NCBI GenBank assembly: GCA_016934265.1
Contig: JAFGTF010000022.1
Coordinates: 73,172 to 115,145 of the forward strand
Direction: 5' to 3'
Source of the DNA: Spirochaetota bacterium
GTDB taxonomy: Bacteria; Spirochaetota; B62-G9; DRHN01
DNA length: 41,974 nucleotides
The notes under the pieces were generated by a model that saw only the letters and a program-made list of their open reading frames with translations, searched no databases and was not told the origin of the DNA. Below are positions 25,385-33,043 of this stretch, in pieces; positions within the stretch are counted from its first letter, which is position 1; every line of letters begins with the position of its first letter. The translations under genes were made by a program, and so were the position numbers.

Positions 25385-26056
25385 CTATCCGCAGGAGGTC
25401 TGCCTCGTCCATCTGGCGTCGGGGGTAGAGTCCCCCTTGCAGTCGGAATAGAGCCTCTTTAAGTCTTGGGGGGTTTTCACCTGGTACCATTCGGGGAGCA
25501 GATAGGGCGGGGAGATCTCTTTTCCGATTTTCTCCGTTGTTTCCTTTCGTTTTTCCGGATCGCAGATACAGAGAAGGGAAAGAAGGCCCAAACGGTATAA
25601 CGAGTCGAACGCCTCGCGCACCATGCCGATGAGGTAGAATCCGCCGTTGGTGAGCGGCCCCAAGACGATTCCTCCCCGCTCTCTCAACCGGCCAAGCGCC
25701 TGCTCTATATGTACCGCGGGCAGGCTCGGAACGCTGTGCTGCAGCACCAGCACGGAAACGTATCCCCTCTCGAAAGATGATAAAAAGCCTTCACGTATCA
25801 TATCGCACTCGTCGGATGAGTGAGGCTCGACCAGCAGGAACCCCGCCCGCCGGTACGGTTCGTACGGTTTTGTTCCCTCACCGCCGGTAATGTAGAGCCC
25901 GACGTCGACCGTCTTTCTCGCGCCGTGCACCCTCGAGATGATAAGGGGAAGATCGCGGTTGAAGTTGCAGCAGAGCTCTTTTTTAATTCTGCCGTCGAAC
26001 TGCGTGCGCTTGTCGTTGTAGTCGTTTAAAAAGCATAGGATGATCTCTCTGTTCAT
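25385..26056 (-). CDS. Degenerate GT-A fold protein, DUF2064/TIGR04282-like
   Basis: A 223-residue protein recognisable as a DUF2064 (CofC/TIGR04282-like nucleotidyl/glycosyl transferase) relative by GIVLGPLTNGGFYLIGM, EAFDSLYRLGL and WYQVKTPQDLKRL. These match the family's GPxxDGGYYLIGL and its C-terminal DxDTPEDL-like motif. Key residues are changed: the DGG is NGG, the metal-site segment usually reading GxDCPxL is LQHSVPSL, and the N-terminal KxPxxGxxKTRL is missing. It may therefore be inactive or have another activity. ATG 26056 is preferred over TTG 26095, although neither has a clear ribosome site. It is divergent from the phosphatase gene. Confidence 0.65.
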   Translation of the reverse strand: MNREIILCFLNDYNDKRTQFDGRIKKELCCNFNRDLPLIISRVHGARKTVDVGLYITGGEGTKPYEPYRRAGFLLVEPHSSDECDMIREGFLSSFERGYVSVLVLQHSVPSLPAVHIEQALGRLRERGGIVLGPLTNGGFYLIGMVREAFDSLYRLGLLSLLCICDPEKRKETTEKIGKEISPPYLLPEWYQVKTPQDLKRLYSDCKGDSTPDARWTRQTSCG

Positions 26057-26206
26057 GCCTTTGTTGTTCTTTATGGTAAAGATACGCAAAATCAAGATAA
26101 ACTACTATAAATAGTATCGGCGGAGTAGTAAAAAGTGATAATCTTGCAGGAAAACGACAGTATATTAACGGTAGGCTACGCCGACTTTCGGAATCGGGCG
26201 GGATCG

Positions 26207-26941
26207 ATGAACGGATCGGAAACGATCGACGAAGGCGCCTACAAAAGGATCATCGCAATCGGCGACCTTCACGGATACTGCGAGCCGTTTTTCAGGCTCT
26301 TGGACGAAATCGCGCCGACGGACGACGACCTTCTGGTCTGTATCGGCGATTATGTGGACAGAGGCCCCGATTCGCGGGAAGTTGTACAAACCCTCATAGA
26401 TTTTTCGGCGGCCCGTCCGGGATGCAGGTTTCTCAAGGGAAATCACGAGGATATGTTGCTGGGCGCGTTCGGGTTCGATGCGTGCGTGAGAGATATCAAT
26501 ACCTGGCTGTATAACGGCGGGGGCGCTACATTGAGAAGCTACGGGATTCGCTTCGAGGACATCGAGGGAGGGTACGGCTCGCCTGCCGCATCAGGCCTGC
26601 CGATGACGCTTCGGGACGGAATACCACCCTCGCATCTGGATTTTTTCTCCCGGCTGCCGCTCTACATCGAGTCCGAGAACTTCTTCTTCTGTCACGCCGG
26701 CGTTGCGCCTCATTTGACGGTTTCAGACGGGAAGCGGAACGAATTCGACCTGCTCTGGATAAGGGACCATATCCATGCGGAAGAGCTCGCCTATGAGAAG
26801 ACGGTGGTGTGCGGACACACCCCGCTTGCCGAGGTCATGCTCAGAAAGAGGCTTGTGTGCGTCGACACCGGGCTGTTCTATTACGGAACTCTATCCGCGG
26901 TGGACGTTCTGAGCCGCACCATATATGCGGTTTCACGATAG
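26207..26941 (+). CDS. PPP-family serine/threonine or tetraphosphatase-type metallophosphatase
   Basis: A 244-residue calcineurin-like phosphatase with the full PPP motif set: AIGDLHGYC, CIGDYVDRGPDSR, LKGNHEDM, FCHAGVAP and VVCGHTPL, which hold the two catalytic metals and bind phosphate. Bacterial members remove phosphate from Ser/Thr or His residues or hydrolyse Ap4A; the substrate here is open. ATG 26207 was chosen, preceded by GGGCGGGA. An earlier GTG at 26135 with GGAG nine bases ahead is also plausible and would add 24 residues. A TATAAA/TAGTAT stretch at 26106-26117 is a likely -10 region in the divergent gap. The 234 bases after the gene, to 27175, show no gene. Confidence 0.88.
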   Translation: MNGSETIDEGAYKRIIAIGDLHGYCEPFFRLLDEIAPTDDDLLVCIGDYVDRGPDSREVVQTLIDFSAARPGCRFLKGNHEDMLLGAFGFDACVRDINTWLYNGGGATLRSYGIRFEDIEGGYGSPAASGLPMTLRDGIPPSHLDFFSRLPLYIESENFFFCHAGVAPHLTVSDGKRNEFDLLWIRDHIHAEELAYEKTVVCGHTPLAEVMLRKRLVCVDTGLFYYGTLSAVDVLSRTIYAVSR

Positions 26942-27175
26942 GCGAGAGGCACCGTCGGCCGTTAGCTCCCGTGCGCGGCTTGGCGGAGTGACCCGCAGGC
27001 GACAAGGTTCAGCAGGCTTCCAGCGATCTTTCCGGCCGGCAATCATTCTAAGGACGGTACGTTGCCGGATTAAAAACGCTCCGGCGGTACTGAAGTCGTG
27101 AATTGGCAGGTCTCTTCAGTTCCTATTCCTTGCGTCATGCGTTGTGGATTTACTACGGTGGTGTTTTTATCCGCC

Positions 27176-28477
27176 CTACGGGCTGATCCGCGAGCGGTCC
27201 CGGGGAAATATCGACGCCTCCCGAACGTTGTTCAGTCCGAGTATCTGGCACGTAATCCTTTCAAGACCGATTGCGAGGCCGCCGTGCGGCGGCATACCGT
27301 AGGCGAACGTATCTATATAGTAGTCGAAATCGCCGGGATCGAGCGACCGTTTTTTGAAGGCTTCGATCAGCATGTCGTACTCGTGGATCCGCTGGCCGCC
27401 GGTGGTGATTTCGAGACCCCGGAACAGGAGATCGAAGCTGCGGGTGAGATCCGGGTCGTCTTTCTTCGGCATCGTATACACCGGCCGCTTGGAACGGGGA
27501 TAATCGGTCAAAAAGACGAAATCGCTGCCGTTTTGTTTCTTCGACCACTCGCAGATGAGCTTCTCACCCACAGGGTCGAGGTCGTACGTTTTCATCTTTT
27601 TCTTGTAGTCTCGTTCGAGGATGGCGCACGCTTCTTTTACGGTTATCCGCGGGATCCGGTCGGGCACGTCCAGAGTCGTTTTGTACTCTTCGAGGATTCG
27701 GGCCGCGTGGGTGTTGATGCGGCCTACGAGATATCGGATGAAATCCTCCTCGGTGTCCATCACGTCATGCTCGTCTTCGATAAAGCCCATCTCGATATCG
27801 AGGCTCACGTACTCGTTGAGATGGCGGGAGGTGTTATGGATTTCCGCGCGGTAGACGTGTCCGATCTCGAAAACCCTCTCGTATCCGGCACCGACGAGCA
27901 TCTGCTTGTAGAACTGCGGCGATTGAGCGAGATAGGCGAGCTTGTCGAAGTAATCGACGCTGAAGAGCTGCGTTCCGCCCTCGGTTCCCGAGGCGATGAT
28001 CTTCGGTGTGGTTATCTCGGTGAAACCGTGCTTTCTGAAGTAGGTGCCGAAGCAGTCGAGTATCTCGCTCTGGAGCGAGAAGATGAGGTGCCGTTTCGGG
28101 TTCCGTAGAGAGAGCACACGGTTGTTCAGAACCGTTTCTAGCTCGAGTTTCTGGAAGGACGCTTTTTTGTTGACCAGTATGGGAAGCTTTTTTACGGGAC
28201 GGGAGATCACCGTCATCTTGGAGAGCCGTATCTCGACACCCGTCTTCGCCCGCGTATCCTCTATGACCTCGCCCGTAACCTCCACGACCGCTTCGTTTCG
28301 CACGTCCTGTTTATTGATGTCGTGACCGGAGGCGATGACCTGCGCGATGCCGGTGCGGTCGCGAACGAGCATGAACGAGACCGAGCCCTGCTTTCTCGTT
28401 GAGTGGACCCACCCTGCGATGACGACCTCTTTTCCGATATATTCCGCAAGGTCCTGTACCAGGATTCTTTTTTTCAT
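27176..28477 (-). CDS. aspS: Aspartyl-tRNA synthetase, archaeal/eukaryal type (probably non-discriminating)
   Basis: A 433-residue class II synthetase: an OB-fold anticodon-binding domain (about 1-105) and the catalytic core. Class motifs are EITTPKIIA, FEIGHVYRAEIHNTSRHLNE (motif 2) and GGLAIGLERI (motif 3). The length is far shorter than the roughly 590 residues of the bacterial enzyme and there is no GAD insertion, which marks the archaeal-type AspRS2. The anticodon region has GWVH, with His25 where non-discriminating archaeal enzymes carry His; such enzymes charge both tRNA-Asp and tRNA-Asn and need GatCAB. This specificity is inferred. No clear ribosome site precedes ATG 28477. It is divergent from the kinase gene at 28553. 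Confidence 0.93.
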   Translation of the reverse strand: MKKRILVQDLAEYIGKEVVIAGWVHSTRKQGSVSFMLVRDRTGIAQVIASGHDINKQDVRNEAVVEVTGEVIEDTRAKTGVEIRLSKMTVISRPVKKLPILVNKKASFQKLELETVLNNRVLSLRNPKRHLIFSLQSEILDCFGTYFRKHGFTEITTPKIIASGTEGGTQLFSVDYFDKLAYLAQSPQFYKQMLVGAGYERVFEIGHVYRAEIHNTSRHLNEYVSLDIEMGFIEDEHDVMDTEEDFIRYLVGRINTHAARILEEYKTTLDVPDRIPRITVKEACAILERDYKKKMKTYDLDPVGEKLICEWSKKQNGSDFVFLTDYPRSKRPVYTMPKKDDPDLTRSFDLLFRGLEITTGGQRIHEYDMLIEAFKKRSLDPGDFDYYIDTFAYGMPPHGGLAIGLERITCQILGLNNVREASIFPRDRSRISP

Positions 28478-28552
28478 GGCAATTCTAAGCAATCTAAGGA
28501 GATAAACATGGAACGTCAAGTGCTTACAGCGATGTGACGATAATAATATTGT

Positions 28553-29041
28553 ATGTTCGAACAGATAATAAACTACGGTATCGTTCTCGTTTTGGGGAAC
28601 TACGGCGCAGGCAAGTCTTCGCTTGCCGCGGAGGCCTTTCCTGAACGGATGAGAATCAACCGGCATGAGATACGGCACGGTCTCAAGGAGATGACGGAAT
28701 ACGGCGCGCGCTGGACGCCGGAGGACTGGAACGAGGATCATGAAGGGCTCGTGAAGCATATCGAGTACGATATTATCTGCCACTACCTCGAGCGGGACAA
28801 AAAGATCCTCGTCGACAACACGAGCGTCACGAAGAAAAGCAGGAAACGGTATATAGACCTCGCGAAAAAGTACCGCAAGAAGATCGCCTGCATCTTTCTC
28901 AACCCGGACATCTCGGTGCTAATAAAGCAGAACCGGATGAGACAGTACCCGGTACCAGACCGCATCATCGTCGATCTGTACTCGAAAACCGAGGTTCCGG
29001 ACAAAAGCGAGGGGTTCGATACTCTCCTGTTCGTGAACTGA
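28553..29041 (+). CDS. P-loop kinase of the T4 polynucleotide kinase-like (AAA_33) group
   Basis: A 162-residue protein with Walker A GNYGAGKSS at 15-23, RINRHEIRHGL after it, a Walker-B-like KKILVDNTSVTKKSR and, near the end, NRMRQYPVPDRIIVDLYSKT followed by EVPDKSEGFD. The last motif set is typical of the kinase domain of T4 Pnk and the related Zeta-like small kinases, which phosphorylate nucleic acid 5' ends or small molecules. No phosphatase or ligase domain is attached and no antitoxin is adjacent, so neither an RNA-repair operon nor a toxin system is indicated. ATG 28553 lies three bases after an AT-rich -10-like TAATAT (28544-28549) and has no ribosome site, so it may be leaderless. 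Confidence 0.8.
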   Translation: MFEQIINYGIVLVLGNYGAGKSSLAAEAFPERMRINRHEIRHGLKEMTEYGARWTPEDWNEDHEGLVKHIEYDIICHYLERDKKILVDNTSVTKKSRKRYIDLAKKYRKKIACIFLNPDISVLIKQNRMRQYPVPDRIIVDLYSKTEVPDKSEGFDTLLFVN

Positions 29042-29085
29042 GCCCAAAAAAGAAGGGCCTACTCGGGCGAGGGCGATACGCAGGG

Positions 29086-30936
29086 TCAGCGTTTCTTCGT
29101 CCTGTACAGGTACGGGACCAATGCGAGCGAATTGTAGGAGGAAGCCCTCGGAACGACGTTCCCGAACCCGTTTCTGATTCCGAATATCTCGGCGGGGACG
29201 ACGATCGGTATGACCGGTTTTTCCTTTTCTATAATATCCTGATACTCGAAGTAGAACGGTTTCGCCGACTCGGCCTCCCACGTCGTCCTGCCGAGCGCAA
29301 AAAGCTCGTCGATCCTTCGTTCCCACTCGGTACGGGGGCTTTCCTGATAGGGGGCCCATAGATGCAGCGGGCCTTTCGATTCCCATACCCACGAGGCATC
29401 GTTCGGATCGACCGTTCCCTCCAGGCCGATAAGGACCGCCTCCCACTCAAAGGTATCCAGAAGCTTCGTCACGACGAGATCGTAGTCGATCGGCTCGAAG
29501 TCGACTGCGATGCCCGCTTTTTCGATCTGCCGTGTGATGATCCCGGCCATTTTCATCCTGAGCGGGTTGTCCCCGTTCGTATAGAGGGAGAAGAAGAAGG
29601 GCTTGCCCGAAAGCTCCCGCGTCCCGTCGCCGTCTTTGTCCGTGAGCCCGAGCTCGTCGAGGATCGCCGCCGCTTTCAGGGGATCGTAGACTAACGCGGG
29701 TGACTGCTTGTAGAACCAGGAGGCGTCTCTCTCAGGCGACCCGCTTGCGAATGCGTATCCTCCGTATACATCCCTGATGATTTGTTCCCGGTCTATGAGG
29801 AGAGAAATCGCCTCCCTAAACCGCCTGTCGGAGAACAGCCTGAAACGCTCTTCGGACAGAACGCTGTCGTTCAGATTGAAGGTGAGAAAATGATTGCTCT
29901 GCAAAGTCTGCCCCGCGTAGTACAGTGCGTAGCCACCTTCCTCTCTGTTCTGCACGAGAGAATCCATGTCGCCGCTTAGTATGTCGCCGGGAGCGACGTC
30001 GTAGAAGTCGATCTCGCCGATCTGGAATTTCAGCCGTTTCGTCTCTTCGTCTATCCCGATGAGCTGCAAAACCTCCTCGATATAGGGCATTCCCTCGAGG
30101 TAGGCAGACCCTGCTCTTGACGAGAAATGCGGATTCGGAGTCAGCCTGATAAGCTCGCCCGGTATATACTCCTCGATGACGTAGGGGCCGGTACCGATAA
30201 CATCGTCGGTTCCGTCGCTAAAGGCGTTATTCGTGTCGTCCCCGTTCTGAGGTCTGGGGTTCCCCCATTTTCTGTTGAATGCCTCGACCCCCCCCTCCCG
30301 TATGAGGGGAGAGAGTATGTGGGACGGGAGGATCTCCAGTTTCGTGAGAGAATAGAGGAAGGGACGGTATGGAACCGGCAAGTCTATCCGGACGGTGAAA
30401 TCGTCTATCTTGTGAACCAAGACAAGCCTGTCCCGTATTTTCAGAAGATCGGTCTTCTTGGAGTCCACGTCGGGGTTCATGTATATTTCTTCGATGCTGA
30501 AGCGCACGTCTTCTGCGGTACAGAGGCGGCCGTCGGAGAAACGGACGTTTTCATTTAGTTCGAGAACCAGCGAGAATCCGTCGTTCGTGATTCGATAGCC
30601 CGAGGCTATGCACCCCTGAATCTCCCCGGTAACGGGATGGAGGGAAAGAAGAGGCTCGAATACGAGCTTCATCGTTTCATAAACCGGTTTCGATCTCGTG
30701 ATTACGATATTGAAGGTGTCGATTTCGGGAATGTCCGCCCTGATGATCGTCCCCCCCCTTTTACCGGTCCGAAGCCGCTCGTTCGACGTATCGATAACGC
30801 CTTTGAAAACCTCCTTCTGCTCGGGGACGACGAGAGTCTTTCTCGCCTTGCAGCCTGAGAGAAAAAACATCGGTGCGATCGAGAGAATCGCAGCGACGAA
30901 CGTGAAAACGGTAAGGGCCGGGAAGCGTTTCAGCAT
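29086..30936 (-). CDS. ABC transporter substrate-binding lipoprotein (SBP family 5, OppA-like)
   Basis: A 616-residue lipoprotein: signal peptide with lipobox LSGC (Cys29), then an extracellular solute-binding protein of family 5, which delivers oligopeptides (or nickel, heme or sugars) to an ABC importer. Family landmarks include VFEPLLSLHPVTGEIQGCIA, ENVRFSDGRLCTAEDVRFSI, GTGPYVIEEYIPGELIRLTPNPHF and FREAISLLIDREQII. ATG 30936 has AAAGGAC upstream; an earlier ATG at 30957 would add seven residues before the signal. No permease or ATPase gene is nearby, so it is an orphan subunit that probably works with a transporter encoded elsewhere. Confidence 0.92.
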   Translation of the reverse strand: MLKRFPALTVFTFVAAILSIAPMFFLSGCKARKTLVVPEQKEVFKGVIDTSNERLRTGKRGGTIIRADIPEIDTFNIVITRSKPVYETMKLVFEPLLSLHPVTGEIQGCIASGYRITNDGFSLVLELNENVRFSDGRLCTAEDVRFSIEEIYMNPDVDSKKTDLLKIRDRLVLVHKIDDFTVRIDLPVPYRPFLYSLTKLEILPSHILSPLIREGGVEAFNRKWGNPRPQNGDDTNNAFSDGTDDVIGTGPYVIEEYIPGELIRLTPNPHFSSRAGSAYLEGMPYIEEVLQLIGIDEETKRLKFQIGEIDFYDVAPGDILSGDMDSLVQNREEGGYALYYAGQTLQSNHFLTFNLNDSVLSEERFRLFSDRRFREAISLLIDREQIIRDVYGGYAFASGSPERDASWFYKQSPALVYDPLKAAAILDELGLTDKDGDGTRELSGKPFFFSLYTNGDNPLRMKMAGIITRQIEKAGIAVDFEPIDYDLVVTKLLDTFEWEAVLIGLEGTVDPNDASWVWESKGPLHLWAPYQESPRTEWERRIDELFALGRTTWEAESAKPFYFEYQDIIEKEKPVIPIVVPAEIFGIRNGFGNVVPRASSYNSLALVPYLYRTKKR

Positions 30937-30960
30937 AAAAAGTCCTTTAAAAGTCAAAAA

Positions 30961-30989
30961 AAGATATTAAATTTACCTACAACTTTCAA
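30961..30989 (-). promoter_or_regulatory. Promoter of the OppA-like gene
   Basis: On the complement, TTGAAA (30989-30984), a 17-bp spacer and TATCTT (30966-30961), with the start of the gene 25 bases further. Confidence 0.55.
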
Positions 30990-31045
30990 GCCCTTAGTAA
31001 GATTTGTCCGGGCGTACTAATTCGACATTCCGGTATGCAAAGCGA

Positions 31046-32614
31046 ATGAAACGGAAAGCGTTTGTTCTATCGTTCGTTATCTGCCTGCTTTTCACAGGCA
31101 CTCTCCACGCGGCGGAGGTTTCCAAGAGACAGGACATCGCAATTTTCGGCCTTACGACATACTCTCATACGATACCGGAAAAGATAGTCGGATTCACCGA
31201 TTCCTCGATCAACAACGTTTTCGTCAACCTGAAACGGTTCAGCGTGCTCGGGTACGGGGAGTACAGGCTCGAAGAGAGCGATATAGACAGTTTTATAGAG
31301 CGGATCAAAGAGTTGCGTTCCGAGAAGGCGAAGGAGGCGGGAGAATACGACGAGAAGTTCGGAACCGTCGTGATCCGCGGGGAGGACTTCGACCGGATCG
31401 TCAGCTCGTTTCTTGTTGTTCTGCCCACGCTCTCGAGGTACGACGTCCGGGCCGTCTACCAGGAGGTGAAACGGGGATTTTTTATCTACAGGGTGAAGAG
31501 CTACGAGGTGACGGCGGTAATCGACGTCACGTTCGTCAACGTCAAGGAGGGAACCAGAGAGGAATCCGTGCGCATTACGGGGACCGGAGCCGCTCCTTCG
31601 GAGGACACGGCGGGGTCCAACGCGGTCCAGAACGCAGTAGCGATGCTGTCACAGCGCATACGAAGCCTCGATACCTTTAAGATCAAGTCCGGGGTGATAC
31701 AGCGGCAGGGGGCAACCGTGTTCTTCGAGCTCGGTTCCGACATCGGCGTAAAGCCGGGGGACGAGTACGAGGTGATGACGAGACGGGAGATCGGAAAGAC
31801 CGGGCGGGTTACGTACCTGCCGACCGGTCTGGTGCGGGTAAAAAAGGCCTATCCGGACGTATCGGAAGCGCAGATCGTCATCGAGGATCAACGCATCACG
31901 GAAGGCGACCAGCTCTTCGAGATCGCGAAGCTCGGGATAGAGGGGTCGCTCACCCTCGGACTCATGAAGGTGAGCATTCCCGACATGTACTACGATATAA
32001 CGGTGAAAGAGGACTTCGGATCCGACAGTTTCTCGATGAGCCTGAACCAGCAGGCCGTCGAGTACGCGGCCGATGCCGGGATACGGGTGACGAAGAGCCT
32101 CGGGTACAACTTCAAGGGGGTGCTGGATGCAACGGCGATAATCAACCTCCCCCTCATCGGCCTCCTCGGTGAAATCGGTGCCGCCGGAGCGCTCCACACG
32201 GGACGGTTCAGCTTCGAGCTTCTTGCGGGCGGAGGGTTGCTCTACATGACGACGTTCCAGCGAAGCCTGTACAAGTGGACGACCTTCGACCCGCTTATCA
32301 TCAATGGGACATGGATAAACTACAACAACAACCCCGTGATGTCGATATACGGGCTCGCCGTAGGGTTGAAGGGAGGGGTCGGCGTGACCTTTCTCATCAG
32401 CCGGGATATCTCCCTGCGCGCCGGCTTCAACTACCGTCTCTATACCCCGATCAGAAACTGGAGTATCCTGATCGAGGAGACGGCGGGAAGCATGCAGTCG
32501 GTGACGATCGACAGCGAGAGCGACAATATCGTGGAGTCTTTAGAGAGCGGGGGGATGAAACAGGTGGACATCTCGGGATACGAGATCAGCCTTTCATTCA
32601 ACGTCAGGTTCTAG
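31046..32614 (+). CDS. Probable outer-membrane protein with periplasmic domain
   Basis: A 522-residue secreted protein I cannot assign to a named family. A signal peptide (MKRKAFVLSFVICLLFTG, cleavage likely after LHAA) is followed by a soluble region of about 260 residues. This carries an odd 'regulator-like' start (RQDIAIFGLTTYSHTIPEKI) and a short beta-domain (FELGSDIGVKPGDEYEVMTR) like that of FlgA/FlgT-type SH3 folds. The last 220 residues alternate polar and apolar residues with many aromatic and Gly residues and end in ...FNVRF, a terminal Phe as in beta-barrels inserted by BamA. Outer-membrane location is inferred. ATG 31046 was chosen for the signal peptide; a TTG 31004 is unlikely. 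The gene's end overlaps the antisense small gene by 21 bases. Confidence 0.7.
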   Translation: MKRKAFVLSFVICLLFTGTLHAAEVSKRQDIAIFGLTTYSHTIPEKIVGFTDSSINNVFVNLKRFSVLGYGEYRLEESDIDSFIERIKELRSEKAKEAGEYDEKFGTVVIRGEDFDRIVSSFLVVLPTLSRYDVRAVYQEVKRGFFIYRVKSYEVTAVIDVTFVNVKEGTREESVRITGTGAAPSEDTAGSNAVQNAVAMLSQRIRSLDTFKIKSGVIQRQGATVFFELGSDIGVKPGDEYEVMTRREIGKTGRVTYLPTGLVRVKKAYPDVSEAQIVIEDQRITEGDQLFEIAKLGIEGSLTLGLMKVSIPDMYYDITVKEDFGSDSFSMSLNQQAVEYAADAGIRVTKSLGYNFKGVLDATAIINLPLIGLLGEIGAAGALHTGRFSFELLAGGGLLYMTTFQRSLYKWTTFDPLIINGTWINYNNNPVMSIYGLAVGLKGGVGVTFLISRDISLRAGFNYRLYTPIRNWSILIEETAGSMQSVTIDSESDNIVESLESGGMKQVDISGYEISLSFNVRF

Positions 32615-32902
32615 CTCGTTCTTCAGAAAGAGGATTATTCCTCCAAGCAGCCTCGAGTCCGCGTATTTCAGCGAATTTATCACGAGCCATGAGTAGGGAT
32701 TCTGGTCGTACCATCGCCGTTTCGTGGTGAGGGGAAACTCGAGCACCCACCTGTCCATCAGGCCCTGATCGTACTCCATGATGATCTCCTTCATTTCCGA
32801 GACGATCCGCTCCTTGTCGGCGGGGTCTTGGCTTTTCAGAACCCCCAAAAGATTGGCGAGCGTCTTATTCTTGTCGTACCACCGTTTGTCAGCTGTTTTC
32901 AT
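32594..32902 (-). CDS. Small conserved-looking hypothetical protein with two WYD-x-N motifs
   Basis: A 102-residue soluble protein starting at ATG 32902 with AAAGGTG five bases upstream. The motif WYDKN at residues 8-12 is repeated as WYDQN at about 64-68, and the C-terminal half reads like a short helical bundle (SWLVINSLKYADSRLLGGIILFLKNEL). I do not recognise the family. It lies antisense to and overlaps the end of the outer-membrane protein gene and has an AT-rich upstream region with several -10-like sequences. Confidence 0.7.
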   Translation of the reverse strand: MKTADKRWYDKNKTLANLLGVLKSQDPADKERIVSEMKEIIMEYDQGLMDRWVLEFPLTTKRRWYDQNPYSWLVINSLKYADSRLLGGIILFLKNELEPDVE

Positions 32903-33043
32903 ACTGCACCTTTTTTTAGGCGAGTTGATGACTATATAAAAAATAATACAACAATAATTATTATCGTAAAGATAAAACTTGCATTTACCTGTATGCGGTA
33001 GAATAATAGTAGAGGTTTTGCATATGAACGGAGGGAGCGGGCG

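Noticed and set aside
27098-28108. Long + strand frame of 336 codons
   Set aside because: It is the antisense of aspS, which has full class II synthetase motifs.
28553-29041. Zeta toxin or RNA-repair operon
   Set aside because: The P-loop kinase lacks an adjacent antitoxin, ligase or phosphatase partner.
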